Assembly: GCF_036867195.1 (NCBI RefSeq)
Contig: NZ_JBAJII010000001.1
Location: 1,240,001 to 1,304,000 of the forward strand
DNA length: 64,000 nt
Source: Arthrobacter sp. Soc17.1.1.1
GTDB lineage: Bacteria; Actinomycetota; Actinomycetes; Actinomycetales; Micrococcaceae
Direction of reading: 5' to 3'
Shown: one piece after another, positions 8,191 to 17,199 of the stretch
How positions within the stretch are numbered: the first letter of the stretch is position 1
How the letters are laid out: every line of letters begins with the position of its first letter
Translations under genes and position numbers: made by a program
Notes under the pieces: model-generated
Told to the model about the DNA's origin: nothing
Databases searched by the model: none
What the model saw: only the letters and a program-made list of their open reading frames with translations

Positions 8191-9381
8191 ATGAGCAAGA
8201 CGTCGATCGATGTGAACAACCTGCCCTACGCCGACGGCGACTTCTACGCCTTCGAGGAACTCCTGTCCGACAAGGAGCGCTCCCGGCTCGAGGAGCTCCG
8301 CTCCTGGCTCACCCGCGAGGTCCGCCCGAACGCCGTCGAGTGGTGGAACAAGGGCGTCTTCCCCCAGGACCTGATCCCGAAGCTCGCCGAGCTCGACCCC
8401 ATGAGCCCTGTCCGCCGCCAGGGCTACTCGAACCTCTTCGCCGGCATCATGCATGCCGAGTTCACCCGGGCGGACACCTCGATCGCCACGTTCATGGGCG
8501 TGCACGACGGCCTCTTTACGGGCTCGATCGAGGCACTCGCGTCGAAGGAGCAGCAGGAGGAGTGGCTGCCGGACATCTACGCGATGAAGAAGATCGGGGC
8601 GTTCGGCCTCACCGAGCCGCTCGGCGGATCCGACGTGGCCGGCGGCACGCGGACCACCGCGCGACGCGACGGGAACTCGTGGGTCCTCAACGGCGCCAAG
8701 CGCTGGATCGGCAACGCCACCTTCTCCGACTGGGTGGTCGTCTACGCGAGGGACCTCGAGGACAACCAGGTGAAGGGGTTCCTCGTGGACACCGCCACCC
8801 CGGGCTTCTCGTCGACGAAGATCGAGAACAAGATCGCCCTGCGCACCGTGGAGAACGCGGACATCGTCCTCGACGACGTGGTCGTGTCCGACGACTTCCA
8901 CCTCAAGGGCGCCAACAGTTTCCGTGACACCAACAAGGTCCTGAAGGTCACCCGCCTCGCCGTCGGGTGGCAGGCCGTGGGCCAGCAGCTCGCGGCGTTC
9001 GACGTCGCCCGCCGCTACGCCGTGGAGCGCGAGCAGTTCGGCCGGCCGATCGCCAGCTTCCAGCTCGTCCAGCAGCAGCTCGTCCAGATCCTCGGCAACG
9101 CGATGAGCTCCATGGGCATGATGGTGCGCCTGTCCCAGCTCGAGGACGCGGGCAAGGCCAAGGATGAGCAGTCAGCCCTCGCCAAGGCCTTCACCACGGC
9201 GCGCATGCGCGAGAGCGTCGCCGCTGGACGCAACATCCTCGGCGGCAACGGGATCGTCGCCGACTACGAGATGGCGAAGATCTTCTCGGACGCCGAGGCC
9301 GTGTACTCCTACGAGGGCACGCAGGAGATCAACACGCTCGTGGCCGGCAGGTCGATCACGGGAATCGCCGCCTTCGTCTAG
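8191..9381 (+). CDS. Acyl-CoA dehydrogenase, glutaryl-CoA dehydrogenase-like clade
   Basis: FAD enzyme of 396 residues that introduces a 2,3 double bond into an acyl-CoA. The order is the usual N-terminal helical domain, middle beta domain with FGLTEPLGGSDV at about residue 140 and WIGNATFSDWVV, and C-terminal helical domain with the FAD/tetramer motif REQFGRPIASFQLVQ. The catalytic glutamate is in YSYEGTQEIN near residue 380, the form typical of glutaryl-CoA dehydrogenase and plant ACX4-type short-chain oxidases. Glutaryl-CoA or a short branched acyl-CoA is the likely substrate. ATG 8191 follows GAAGGAATT; longer upstream frames run through the tRNA. The gene is single, with a palindrome on its promoter shared with the leucine operon. 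Confidence 0.88.
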   Translation: MSKTSIDVNNLPYADGDFYAFEELLSDKERSRLEELRSWLTREVRPNAVEWWNKGVFPQDLIPKLAELDPMSPVRRQGYSNLFAGIMHAEFTRADTSIATFMGVHDGLFTGSIEALASKEQQEEWLPDIYAMKKIGAFGLTEPLGGSDVAGGTRTTARRDGNSWVLNGAKRWIGNATFSDWVVVYARDLEDNQVKGFLVDTATPGFSSTKIENKIALRTVENADIVLDDVVVSDDFHLKGANSFRDTNKVLKVTRLAVGWQAVGQQLAAFDVARRYAVEREQFGRPIASFQLVQQQLVQILGNAMSSMGMMVRLSQLEDAGKAKDEQSALAKAFTTARMRESVAAGRNILGGNGIVADYEMAKIFSDAEAVYSYEGTQEINTLVAGRSITGIAAFV

Positions 9382-10043
9382 CCCCCGGCCCCCGCGCCTG
9401 TGGCGTCGAGCGGCAGCAGGACCGACGGGCGCCGGTCCGTCACGAACGACAGCGGGTCCACGTACTCGCCGTCCACGCGCACTCCCCAGTGGAGGCAGCC
9501 CCCGCAGTGGCCACGCGGGGGACCGGGGCCGACGCCGTCGAGCGTGGCCACCGCCTGCCCGCCACTGACGCGCTGACCCTTCACCAGGTCGGTGGTGACC
9601 GGTTCGAAGCTGCTGACCCGCCCGCCTCCGTGGTCGATCGACAGCACGCCCCGGTCCACCACAGTGCCCGCGAAGGACACGACGCCGTCCGCCGGGCTCA
9701 GCACGGCGGCGGGCGCCGCGCCGGCCAGGTCCACGCCGCGGTGCCCCCGCTGCCACGGACGCGGAGGCTTCTCGAAGGGGCGGAGGACCGCAGGGGCGGG
9801 CGTCAGCGGCCAGGTCCACTCCGGCACGAACGCCGGACTCCGGCCGGGCTCCTGCCCCGCCGACCCACCGGCCCCCGCGACGAGCACGACGGCGGCCAGG
9901 ACGGCGGCCAGGACGACGCCCAGGACGGCCGGGACGACGGAGTGCAGGACATCCCGGAGCGCACCGCGACCTGCCGTGGAACCACCGCCCGGGTGCCCCG
10001 GACGAGCGGGGGAGGGCGGCACCGGCGGGTTGGACGTACGCAT
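9378..10043 (-). CDS. M23-family (LytM-like) metallopeptidase, membrane-anchored or secreted
   Basis: About 221 residues. After a proline-rich N-terminus there is one hydrophobic segment (AVLGVVLAAVLAAVVLV, about residues 40-60), then a peptidase M23 domain. HRGVDLAG supplies the first zinc histidine and aspartate, and CLHWGVRVDG the last histidine in the H-x-G-like arrangement. Such enzymes cut peptidoglycan cross-bridges outside the cell. ATG 10043, with AGGA eight bases upstream, is preferred to the longer frame from 10124. An M23 gene divergent from rpsB is conserved synteny in Actinobacteria, including M. tuberculosis. Its stop codon overlaps that of the convergent acyl-CoA dehydrogenase gene. 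Confidence 0.85.
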   Translation of the reverse strand: MRTSNPPVPPSPARPGHPGGGSTAGRGALRDVLHSVVPAVLGVVLAAVLAAVVLVAGAGGSAGQEPGRSPAFVPEWTWPLTPAPAVLRPFEKPPRPWQRGHRGVDLAGAAPAAVLSPADGVVSFAGTVVDRGVLSIDHGGGRVSSFEPVTTDLVKGQRVSGGQAVATLDGVGPGPPRGHCGGCLHWGVRVDGEYVDPLSFVTDRRPSVLLPLDATGAGAGG

Positions 10044-10412
10044 GCTGCCATCCTGTCGCTGCCGCGCGCGGCGGAGCGCGCGGGCGGGGCTATGTGGACA
10101 AGGGTCCGGCGGATCCTGCACCACCCCTGTAGTACACTTGACCGAGCAGTCTGCTGCTCCCTACCACCCGGTGCCCCTGGCGCCGGCACGGGCCGGGAAC
10201 CCCAGGCTGACTACGCGTGCCCGCGATCCGGTGTTCCCGAAGAACGCCGGAGTGCCCTCCCCGCGGTCCGGTGAGAACCGGTACGGGAGGGGATGTCACG
10301 ATGACGACCAGGCACCAGGACGTACCGGCCACCCCGGCCGGTACCGAGACAACCGTCAACAAGCTTCAGGCGGCGCACTGCGCCCGAGCCGAAGCTGAAA
10401 GAAAGGCAGAAC
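10044..10412 (+). promoter_or_regulatory. Intergenic region and structured 5' leader of rpsB
   Basis: About 370 bases without a gene between the divergent M23 and rpsB genes. TACACT at 10133-10138 is a possible -10 box, which would give a leader of roughly 265 nt. Within it CCGGT at 10269-10273 can pair with ACCGG, and GTACCGGCC at 10322-10330 pairs perfectly with GGCCGGTAC at 10336-10344. rpsB leaders that bind S2 are known in other bacteria; whether this is one is inference. Confidence 0.45.
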
Positions 10413-11357
10413 ATGCCAGTCGTAACCATGCGCCAGCTGCTCGACAGCGGCGTCCACTTCGGTCACCAGACCCGCCGTTGGAACCCGAAGATGAAGCGCT
10501 TCATCTTCACCGAGCGCAACGGCATCTACATCATCGATCTCCAGCAGTCGCTGGGCTACATCGACCGCGCGCACGAGTTCGTCAAGGCCACCGTCGCCCA
10601 CGGCGGGACCGTCCTCTTCGTCGGTACGAAGAAGCAGGCCCAGGAAGCGATCGCCGACCAGGCGACGCGCGTCGGCCAGCCCTACGTCAACCAGCGCTGG
10701 CTCGGTGGCATGCTCACCAACTTCCAGACGGTCTCCAAGCGCATTCAGCGCATGAAGGAACTCGAAGAGATCGACTTCGACGACGTCGCCGGCTCGGGCC
10801 ACACGAAGAAGGAGCTCCTGCTCCTCAAGCGTGAGCTCACCAAGCTGCAGAGCAACCTCGGCGGTATCCGCAACCTGACCAAGGCGCCCTCGGTCGTCTG
10901 GGTCGTCGATACCAAGAAGGAACACCTCGCCATCGACGAGGCGAAGAAGCTGGGCATCCCCGTCGTCGCGATCCTCGACACCAACTGCGATCCCGACGAG
11001 GTCGACTTCCCGATCCCGGGCAACGACGACGCCATCCGCGCCGTCAACCTGCTCACCCGCGTCATCGCGGACGCCGTGGCCGAGGGCCTCATCGCCCGCC
11101 ACAACCGCTCCGGCAACAACGACGCGGCAGCAGCCGAGGAGCCCATGGCCGAGTGGGAGCGCGAGCTGCTCCAGGGCAACGCCGACGCCGCGACCGCTCC
11201 CGAGGCGGCCGCAGCACCCGAGGCCGGGACCGCCGCCCCCGAGGCAGCAGCCCCCGCCGCCGACGAAGCCCCTGCAGGCCTGCAGGCGCCGATCGCCGAG
11301 GAAGTCCCCGAAGCAGTGGCTCCCGTCACCGAAGCCGCAGCAGACGACACCAAGTAG
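10413..11357 (+). CDS. rpsB: 30S ribosomal protein S2
   Basis: Small-subunit protein that joins the head-platform side late in assembly and is needed for S1 binding and initiation. The S2 domain fills residues 1 to about 230; hallmarks include [40 protein letters not shown] and the end of the domain with [16 protein letters not shown]. At 314 residues it is longer than the usual 240-260 because of an Ala/Pro/Glu-rich tail of about 80 residues, common in Arthrobacter-type S2. The ATG follows AAGAAAGG. It is followed by tsf, as in most bacteria, with a strong hairpin between. Confidence 0.98.
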   Translation: MPVVTMRQLLDSGVHFGHQTRRWNPKMKRFIFTERNGIYIIDLQQSLGYIDRAHEFVKATVAHGGTVLFVGTKKQAQEAIADQATRVGQPYVNQRWLGGMLTNFQTVSKRIQRMKELEEIDFDDVAGSGHTKKELLLLKRELTKLQSNLGGIRNLTKAPSVVWVVDTKKEHLAIDEAKKLGIPVVAILDTNCDPDEVDFPIPGNDDAIRAVNLLTRVIADAVAEGLIARHNRSGNNDAAAAEEPMAEWERELLQGNADAATAPEAAAAPEAGTAAPEAAAPAADEAPAGLQAPIAEEVPEAVAPVTEAAADDTK

Positions 11358-11364
11358 TTCCCGG

Positions 11365-11402
11365 TGCGTAAGGGGTGTGGGTGAAACCACGCCCCTTACG
11401 CA
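11365..11402 (+). terminator. Hairpin between rpsB and tsf (terminator or attenuator)
   Basis: TGCGTAAGGGG from 11365 pairs with CCCCTTACGCA ending 11402, continuing inward to GTGG/CCAC around a GTGAAA loop: about 16 pairs with one wobble. No long T-run follows. It could terminate part of the rpsB message or adjust the S2/EF-Ts ratio. A second palindrome (CCGCGGGCC/GGCCCGCGG) lies at about 11435-11455. Confidence 0.65.
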
Positions 11403-11491
11403 TGTTCCGCGGATGTTCATCGCGGACGTCCGTACCGCGGGCCCCGGCCCGCGGATGCTTGTCGTAGATCCACATCAACTTAGGAGTTCGT

Positions 11492-12328
11492 ATGGCAAAT
11501 TTCACTGCCGCTGACATCAAGGCCCTGCGCGAGCGCACGGGCGCCGGCATGATGGACGTCAAGAAGGCCCTCGACGAAGCCAACGGCGACGCCGACAAGG
11601 CCCTCGAACTGATCCGCATCAAGGGCCTCAAGGGTGCGACGAAGCGCGAAGGCCGTTCGACGGCCGAGGGCCTCGTGGCAGCACGCGTCGACGGCACCGT
11701 CGGCGTCATGGTCGAGGTCAACTGCGAGACCGACTTCGTCGCGAAGGCCGGCCCCTTCATCGACTTCTCCAACAAGGTGCTCGCCGCGGCCATCGAGTCC
11801 GGTGCCTCCGACGTCGAGAGCCTCCTGGCGTTCGAGCTCGAGGGCAAGCCCGTCTCCGAGCACGTCATCGAAGCCGGCGCGCTGCTCGGCGAGAAGGTCG
11901 ACGTCCGTCGCATCGCCCGCGTCGAGGGCCAGATCGTCGACGCGTACCTGCACAAGACGTCCAAGGACCTCCCCGCGCAGGTCGGCGTGCTCTTCGCCGT
12001 CGAGGGTTCCGGTGACACCGCCGTCGAGGCCGCACACGACGTGGCCGTGCACATCGCCGCGTACTCGCCCACCTACCTGACCCGCGAGGACGTCCCCGCC
12101 GAGCTCGTCGAGTCGGAGCGCCGCATCGCCGACGAGACCGCACGCGCCGAGGGCAAGCCCGAGCAGGCCCTGGCGAAGATCGTCGAGGGACGCCTCACCG
12201 GCTTCTTCAAGGAGGGTGTCCTGCTCGACCAGGCCTTCGCGAAGGACGCCAAGAAGTCCGTCGCCACGGTCCTCAACGATGCAGGCGCCAAGGCCACGGC
12301 CTTCGCCCGCTTCCGCGTCGGGGCCTAG
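11492..12328 (+). CDS. tsf: Translation elongation factor Ts
   Basis: Cytoplasmic nucleotide-exchange factor that releases GDP from EF-Tu. 278 residues, the normal size. The N-terminal UBA-like domain ends near residue 55 ([22 protein letters not shown]), and the core domain contains the EF-Tu contact NCETDFVAK at about residue 75, which reaches towards the Mg site of EF-Tu. The ATG at 11492 has AGGAG seven bases upstream. It follows rpsB across a hairpin and ends at a strong terminator at 12356. Confidence 0.98.
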   Translation: MANFTAADIKALRERTGAGMMDVKKALDEANGDADKALELIRIKGLKGATKREGRSTAEGLVAARVDGTVGVMVEVNCETDFVAKAGPFIDFSNKVLAAAIESGASDVESLLAFELEGKPVSEHVIEAGALLGEKVDVRRIARVEGQIVDAYLHKTSKDLPAQVGVLFAVEGSGDTAVEAAHDVAVHIAAYSPTYLTREDVPAELVESERRIADETARAEGKPEQALAKIVEGRLTGFFKEGVLLDQAFAKDAKKSVATVLNDAGAKATAFARFRVGA

Positions 12329-12355
12329 GCCCGGACCCGTTCCGTAGCACGAAGG

Positions 12356-12387
12356 AGGGCGGCCGCCTGCCAGGTGGCCGCCCTTTC
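12356..12387 (+). terminator. Intrinsic terminator after tsf
   Basis: AGGGCGGCCGCCT (12356-12368) and its partner ending 12384 form a 13-bp stem with one wobble and a 3-base loop, followed by TTTCC. Confidence 0.8.
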
Positions 12388-12501
12388 CTGTGCCGGGGAG
12401 GCGCGCCGTATCCTGTAACGGGTCCGGCAACATCCCCACCGCTCGCACCCCCGGCCGTCCGCTCCGGACCGGCCCCCAGTTCTATGCCCGGGAGGCACCT
12501 C

Positions 12502-13242
12502 ATGGACACCACTTCGACTGTTGCGACGGATGGTACCGGGCGCCGGCGCCGGGTCCTCCTCAAGCTCTCCGGCGAGGTGTTCGGCGGCGGCAAGCTGGGC
12601 GTCGACCCCGAGACCGTCCGCTCCGTGTCGAAGCAGATCGCAGCGACGGTCGATGACGTGGAGGTGGCCATCGTGGTCGGGGGCGGGAACTTCTTCCGCG
12701 GCGCCGAACTCTCGCAGAGCGGCATGGACCGCTCGCGCGCCGACTACATGGGCATGCTCGGCACCGTCATGAACTGCCTGGCGCTGCAGGACTTCCTCGA
12801 GCAGGCGGGTGTCGAGACGCGCGTGCAGAGCGCCATCACGATGGGGCAGGTGGCCGAGGCGTACATCCCGCGGCGCGCCATCCGCCACCTCGAGAAGGGG
12901 CGCGTGGTCATCTTCGGTGCCGGCGCGGGCCTGCCGTACTTCTCGACCGACACCGTCGCCGCGCAGCGCGCCCTCGAGGTGCACGCGGACGAGGTCCTCA
13001 TGGCCAAGAGCGGCGTGGACGGCGTCTACACCGCCGACCCCCACAAGGACCCGACGGCGGAGAAACTCGACACGCTCTCCTACGACGAGGCCCTGCGCCG
13101 CGACATCCGCGTCATGGATCAGACCGCCATGACCATGTGCAAGGACAACAACCTGACCATGGTGGTGTTCGGCATGGAGGGCGAAGGCAACGTCACGCGG
13201 GCCATCCGCGGCGAGAAGCTCGGGACCGTCGTCACGGCCTAG
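12502..13242 (+). CDS. pyrH: UMP kinase
   Basis: Hexameric cytoplasmic kinase that makes UDP from UMP and ATP in pyrimidine synthesis; amino-acid kinase fold. Motifs: [11 protein letters not shown] for phosphate binding near the N-terminus, GGGNFFRG at about residue 60, and [13 protein letters not shown] at about 175. 246 residues from ATG 12502, chosen over 12484 because GGAGG at 12491 is six bases away. It sits between tsf and frr as in most Actinobacteria. The gap to frr (132 bases) suggests that frr may also have its own promoter. Confidence 0.97.
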   Translation: MDTTSTVATDGTGRRRRVLLKLSGEVFGGGKLGVDPETVRSVSKQIAATVDDVEVAIVVGGGNFFRGAELSQSGMDRSRADYMGMLGTVMNCLALQDFLEQAGVETRVQSAITMGQVAEAYIPRRAIRHLEKGRVVIFGAGAGLPYFSTDTVAAQRALEVHADEVLMAKSGVDGVYTADPHKDPTAEKLDTLSYDEALRRDIRVMDQTAMTMCKDNNLTMVVFGMEGEGNVTRAIRGEKLGTVVTA

Positions 13243-13374
13243 CGGTCCGCCCGGCCGGTCGCGACGGGCTGGGCAACGCGGCCCCGCCCTCGCCCGGACG
13301 GGGCACCCCCTTGAACTAGGATTGAACACTGGAACGGTTGCCGTGCAGCCGACTGCGGAGCGAAGGAGCACATT

Positions 13375-13932
13375 GTGATCGAAGAGACCTTGCTGGAAGC
13401 CACCGACAAGATGGACAAGGCCGTGGAGGTTGCAAAGGACGATTTCGCGACGGTCCGCACGGGCCGCGCCAACGCGTCCCTGTTCTCGAAGGTGGTGGTG
13501 ATGTACTACGGCGCTCCCACCCCGCTGCAGCAGCTGGCCTCGTTCCAGAACCCGGAGGCGCGGACGCTGCTCATCACGCCGTTCGACCGCACGGCGCTGA
13601 ACGACATCGAACGCGCCCTGCGCGACTCCGACCTCGGCGCGAACCCCTCCAACGACGGCAACGTGATCCGCGTGGTCCTGCCCGAGCTGACGCAGGAGCG
13701 GCGCAAGGAATACGTGAAGCTCGTGAAGACCAAGGCGGAGGACGCGAAGATCTCCGTCCGCAACATCCGCCGCAAGGCGAAGGACGGCATCGACAAGGCC
13801 GTCAAGGACGGCGACGCCGGCGAGGACGAGGGCTCACGGGCCGAGAAGGAGCTCGACGCCCTGACGAAGTCCCGCGTGGACCTCATCGACGAGCTGCTGA
13901 AGCGCAAGGAAGCGGAGCTGCTCGAGGTCTGA
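13375..13932 (+). CDS. frr: Ribosome recycling factor
   Basis: With EF-G it splits the post-termination ribosome. 185 residues, the standard length, with the three-helix/beta-domain pattern: VRTGRANASLF at about residue 27, YYGAPTPLQQLA, RTLLITPFDR, and the C-terminal helix with VRNIRRKAKDGI. The start is GTG 13375, seven bases after GAAGGAG. TAGGAT at 13317-13322 is a possible -10 box of its own. The stop codon overlaps the cdsA start (TGATG), so the two are translationally coupled. Confidence 0.97.
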   Translation: MIEETLLEATDKMDKAVEVAKDDFATVRTGRANASLFSKVVVMYYGAPTPLQQLASFQNPEARTLLITPFDRTALNDIERALRDSDLGANPSNDGNVIRVVLPELTQERRKEYVKLVKTKAEDAKISVRNIRRKAKDGIDKAVKDGDAGEDEGSRAEKELDALTKSRVDLIDELLKRKEAELLEV

Positions 13933-14966
13933 TGGCTGACCACGATCCTCCCGGCGTCGGACCGGCGACCGGGCCCGAGACCGGGACAGACGCCGGGACG
14001 GACGCCGGACCACACAACGGCCGCGTCGCCGTCGCACCCGGCGGCACGCCCGCCGCGCCGGAGCCCGGCTCCCGCAGGGCACTGCGTGCCGCTCGCCTCC
14101 CGGGCCACAGGCTGCTCCGCCGCCGGCGCCGGCCCAGGACCCCCGGGCAGGCATCACGCGCGGGACGCAACCTGCCGGCCGCGATCGGCGTCGGGGCGGC
14201 GCTCCTGATCCCCACCCTGGTGGGCCTGCTGTTCTTCCCGGTGGTCTTCGTCGGCATCGTCACCCTCTTCGCCCTCGTCGGTGTGTGGGAGACCTGCCGC
14301 GCCCTCGAACTCCGACGCATCCACGCGCCGCTCGCGCCCACCCTCGCCGGGACGCTCGTGCTCCCGTTCGCCGCCTACTTCGGCGGCGGCGAGGGGCTCG
14401 CCGCAGCCACCGTGCTGTCCGTCCTCGCCCTGTTCGTCTGGCGCACCATCGATCCCGCCCCCGACGCCGGCAAGAGCCTCATGGCCGGGACGTTCACGCT
14501 GCTGTGGGTGCCGTTCATGCTGAGCTTCGCGATGATCCTCATGCGCGCGGAGGGCGGCTTCCTCGTCATCGCCACGCTCCTGCTGCTCGTCGTCGCCAAC
14601 GACACGTTCGGGTACCTGATCGGTGCCTTCTTCGGCAAGCACGCGATGGCGCCCAAGATCAGCCCCAAGAAATCGTGGGAGGGCTTCGGCGGGTCCATCG
14701 GCGGCGCGCTCGTCGTCGGCGGGCTCTGCTCCGTCTTCCTCATGGGACGGCCCCTCTGGGTGGGCCTCGTGCTCGCCGTCGTCATCGTCGCCTCGGCGAC
14801 CGCCGGGGACCTCGCAGAGTCGATGATCAAGCGGGAACTCGGCGTCAAGGACATGGGCAACCTGCTGCCCGGCCACGGCGGGGTGATGGACCGCCTCGAC
14901 TCGATCGTCTTCGCCTCCCCGATGGCGTACCTGCTGTCGGCTACATTGGTTCCGGGCTTGCTGTAA
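13932..14966 (+). CDS. cdsA: Phosphatidate cytidylyltransferase
   Basis: Membrane enzyme making CDP-diacylglycerol from phosphatidate and CTP, the precursor of all phospholipids here. 344 residues: a Pro/Gly/Ala-rich, basic N-terminal tail of about 75 residues, then eight or so hydrophobic helices. The CDS signature is complete near the C-terminus (SMIKRELGVKDMGN followed by PGHGGVMDRLDS). The ATG overlaps the frr stop codon. The threonine/glycine repeats in the tail (TGPETGTDAGTDAG) are low-complexity and not part of the catalytic fold. Confidence 0.96.
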   Translation: MADHDPPGVGPATGPETGTDAGTDAGPHNGRVAVAPGGTPAAPEPGSRRALRAARLPGHRLLRRRRRPRTPGQASRAGRNLPAAIGVGAALLIPTLVGLLFFPVVFVGIVTLFALVGVWETCRALELRRIHAPLAPTLAGTLVLPFAAYFGGGEGLAAATVLSVLALFVWRTIDPAPDAGKSLMAGTFTLLWVPFMLSFAMILMRAEGGFLVIATLLLLVVANDTFGYLIGAFFGKHAMAPKISPKKSWEGFGGSIGGALVVGGLCSVFLMGRPLWVGLVLAVVIVASATAGDLAESMIKRELGVKDMGNLLPGHGGVMDRLDSIVFASPMAYLLSATLVPGLL

Positions 14967-15041
14967 CCGCAGGTCAGAGGGCATGCCGGGGTTGCCGGGG
15001 CCCGGTCTCACGAGGGTTTGATCACGAAGGACAGAAATACG

Positions 15042-15617
15042 ATGCATGTCGCTCGCCCGGGCAGCTCTCCGTTCGCGCGCGTCGGACGCACCGAGTTCGG
15101 CTACAACACGCGCCAGGTGGACCGGTTCCTGACGAAGGCCCGCGGGTACTACAACGCGGACGACCCGGACAGCGCCATCACCAGCAAGGACGTCCGCGCC
15201 ATGGCGTTCGATCCGGCCAGGGGCGGGTACGAACCGCAGGCCGTGGACGCCGCGCTGGACCGCCTCGAGGACGTCTTCGCGCTGCGGGAGCGCGACCACC
15301 TCATCCGGACGCAGGGCGAGGACGCGTGGCTGCGGCAGGTCGGCCGGTCGGCCGCCGTCCTGCGCAAGCGGCTCCACCGCCCGGCGGGGGAGCGGTTCCG
15401 GCGCCCCACGACGAAGGACGCCCCCAGCTACGACGTCGAGGACGTCGACCGGCTGTGCGACGAACTACTGCGCTACCTGGAGCACGAGGTCCCGCTGAGC
15501 GTCGACGTGGTGCGCCGCGCGGTGTTCCGGGAGGCCCGGGGAGCCGACGGGTACGAGGAGAACCAGGTGGACGTGTTCCTGGACCGCGTGGTGGAACTCA
15601 TGGCGGGCATCGACTGA
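15042..15617 (+). CDS. Small DivIVA-domain repeat protein
   Basis: 191 residues with three copies of a DivIVA-like motif: near residue 15 (FARVGRTEFGYNTRQVDRFL), near 50 (FDPARGGYEPQAVDAALDRL), and near 165 (REARGADGYEENQVDVFLDR). The shared core is GY-x2-x-QVD-x-fL-x-R, which in DivIVA/Wag31 forms the membrane-curvature-binding head; the long coiled coil of true DivIVA is missing. Such proteins sit just after cdsA (often with rlmN between) in Arthrobacter-type genomes. A link with polar growth or septum placement is possible but unproven. ATG 15042 is preferred to TTG 15018 because AAGGA then precedes it. Confidence 0.8.
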   Translation: MHVARPGSSPFARVGRTEFGYNTRQVDRFLTKARGYYNADDPDSAITSKDVRAMAFDPARGGYEPQAVDAALDRLEDVFALRERDHLIRTQGEDAWLRQVGRSAAVLRKRLHRPAGERFRRPTTKDAPSYDVEDVDRLCDELLRYLEHEVPLSVDVVRRAVFREARGADGYEENQVDVFLDRVVELMAGID

Positions 15618-15633
15618 CGCACCGCCGGCGGCC

Positions 15634-17199
15634 CTACCGCGGTTCGGGGGTGTGCAGCCGCGCGAGGACGCGCGACGTCGACGCAGGCCGCCGTCCCGCC
15701 GTCGCCCGCGAGACCAGCACCATGGTGAGGAACGCCGTCGGGACGGTCCACAGGGCCGGCTGACTCAGCCACACCCACTGCTCGCCCGCGCCCGTCAGTG
15801 CCGCCGCCGCGATCGCCCCGCCGCACGAGAGGGCGCCGGCGAGCATGCCCGCGATGGCACCGGCGTCCGTGAGGCCCCGCCACCAGATGCCGAGGAGCAG
15901 CAGCGGGCAGATGGTCGAGGCCGTGAAGGCGAAGACGGAGCCCACGCTCCCGGCCAGCGCGAGGCTGTCGGTCAGCAGCGCGATGCCGAGCGGGACTGCC
16001 GCGGACAGGAGGGCCGCCGCCCGGAAGCCGCGGACGCTGCCCTGGAAGAACTCCTGGCTGACCACCCCGGCGAGCGACACCACGAGGCCGCTCGTCGTGG
16101 ACAGGAACGCGGCGAAGGCCCCGGCGGTCACGAGGGCGGACAGGACGTCACCGCTCACCCCGCCGAGGATGCGCCCGGGCAGCAGCAGCACCGTCGCATC
16201 CGCCGCACCCGCGGCCGCCAGTTCGGGGGTGTGGATGCGGCCGAGGATCCCGTAGACGGTGGGGAACAGGTAGAACACCGACAGGAGCCCGAGCACGATC
16301 AGCGTGGTCCGGCGCGCCGAGGCGCCGTCCGGGTTCGTGTAGAAGCGGACGAGGACGTGCGGCAGGCCGAGCGTGCCGAACAGGAGCGCGATGACGAGCG
16401 AGATGGTGCCGTACAGCGGGGCGTCCGCCGTGGTGTCCAGGTCCGCGGTGAACGCGCTGCCGCCGCCGGTGACCGGCAGGCCGGCGTCGCCGAGGCGGAC
16501 GAGCATGAAGACCACCGGGACGGCGAGGGCCGTCAGCTTGAGCCAGTACTGGAACGCCTGCACGAATGTGATGGAGCGCATGCCGCCGGTCACCACGCTT
16601 AGGCACACCACCACCACGACGGCGAGCGGTCCGGCCCACGCTGGCAGGCCCGTGGTGACCCGGACGGTCAGGGCCGCGCCGTGCAGCTGCGGCACGATGT
16701 ACAGCCAGCCGATCACGACGACGAGCAGGCTGGTCACGCGGCGCACGAGCAGGGAGTCGAGCCTCGCCTGGGCGAAGTCGGGGATGGTGTACGCGCCCGA
16801 GCGGCGCAGCGGCGCGGCGACGAACAGCAGCAGCATGAGGTAGCCGGCCGTGTAGCCGATCGGGAACCACAGGGCGTCCACGCCGGAGATGAGGATGAGC
16901 CCGGCCACGCCGAGGAAGCTGGCCGCGGAGAGGTACTCGCCGCCGATGGCGGAGGCGTTCCACCACGGGCGCACGGTCCGGGACGCCACGTAGAAGTCGC
17001 CGGTGGTCCGCGAGATGCGCAGCCCGTAGATGCCGATGAGCACGGTGCTGAGCGCCACGAGGACGAGGGCCGTGTAGCCGATGGCGGGGCTCAGCCGCAG
17101 GAGGTCGTCGTCGAGCACCGACGTCATGCCGTCAGCCATCCACCCGGTCATCCACTCGGTCATCCACCCGGTCATCCACCCGGTCGTCCCCTCAGTCAT
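15634..17199 (-). CDS. Sodium:solute symporter family protein (cation/acetate symporter-like)
   Basis: 521 residues in the longest frame with about thirteen hydrophobic helices of the SSS family, closest in style to ActP/MctC monocarboxylate carriers: ISRTTGDFYVASRTV, GEYLSAASFLGVAGL near residue 90, GGMRSITFVQAFQYWLK in the middle. The first 24 residues are an odd repeat (MTGWMTEWMTGWM) coded by 12-bp repeats; the core may start at the ATG at 17127. The first ATG overlaps the stop codon of the small membrane gene upstream by 8 bases. It is the last gene of a minus-strand operon kinase-regulator-small membrane protein-symporter, opposite a second SSS cassette. Acetate, pyruvate or another monocarboxylate is the likely substrate. 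Confidence 0.85.
   Translation of the reverse strand: MTEGTTGWMTGWMTEWMTGWMADGMTSVLDDDLLRLSPAIGYTALVLVALSTVLIGIYGLRISRTTGDFYVASRTVRPWWNASAIGGEYLSAASFLGVAGLILISGVDALWFPIGYTAGYLMLLLFVAAPLRRSGAYTIPDFAQARLDSLLVRRVTSLLVVVIGWLYIVPQLHGAALTVRVTTGLPAWAGPLAVVVVVCLSVVTGGMRSITFVQAFQYWLKLTALAVPVVFMLVRLGDAGLPVTGGGSAFTADLDTTADAPLYGTISLVIALLFGTLGLPHVLVRFYTNPDGASARRTTLIVLGLLSVFYLFPTVYGILGRIHTPELAAAGAADATVLLLPGRILGGVSGDVLSALVTAGAFAAFLSTTSGLVVSLAGVVSQEFFQGSVRGFRAAALLSAAVPLGIALLTDSLALAGSVGSVFAFTASTICPLLLLGIWWRGLTDAGAIAGMLAGALSCGGAIAAAALTGAGEQWVWLSQPALWTVPTAFLTMVLVSRATAGRRPASTSRVLARLHTPEPR
17133..17195 (-). repeat. 12-bp tandem repeat at the N-terminus of the symporter gene
   Basis: On the plus strand the unit is TCATCCACCCGG or TCATCCACTCGG, about five copies. 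On the coding strand it gives ATGACCGGATGG-like codons, hence the Met-Thr-Gly-Trp repeat, and supplies several in-frame ATG codons in a row. Confidence 0.75.
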
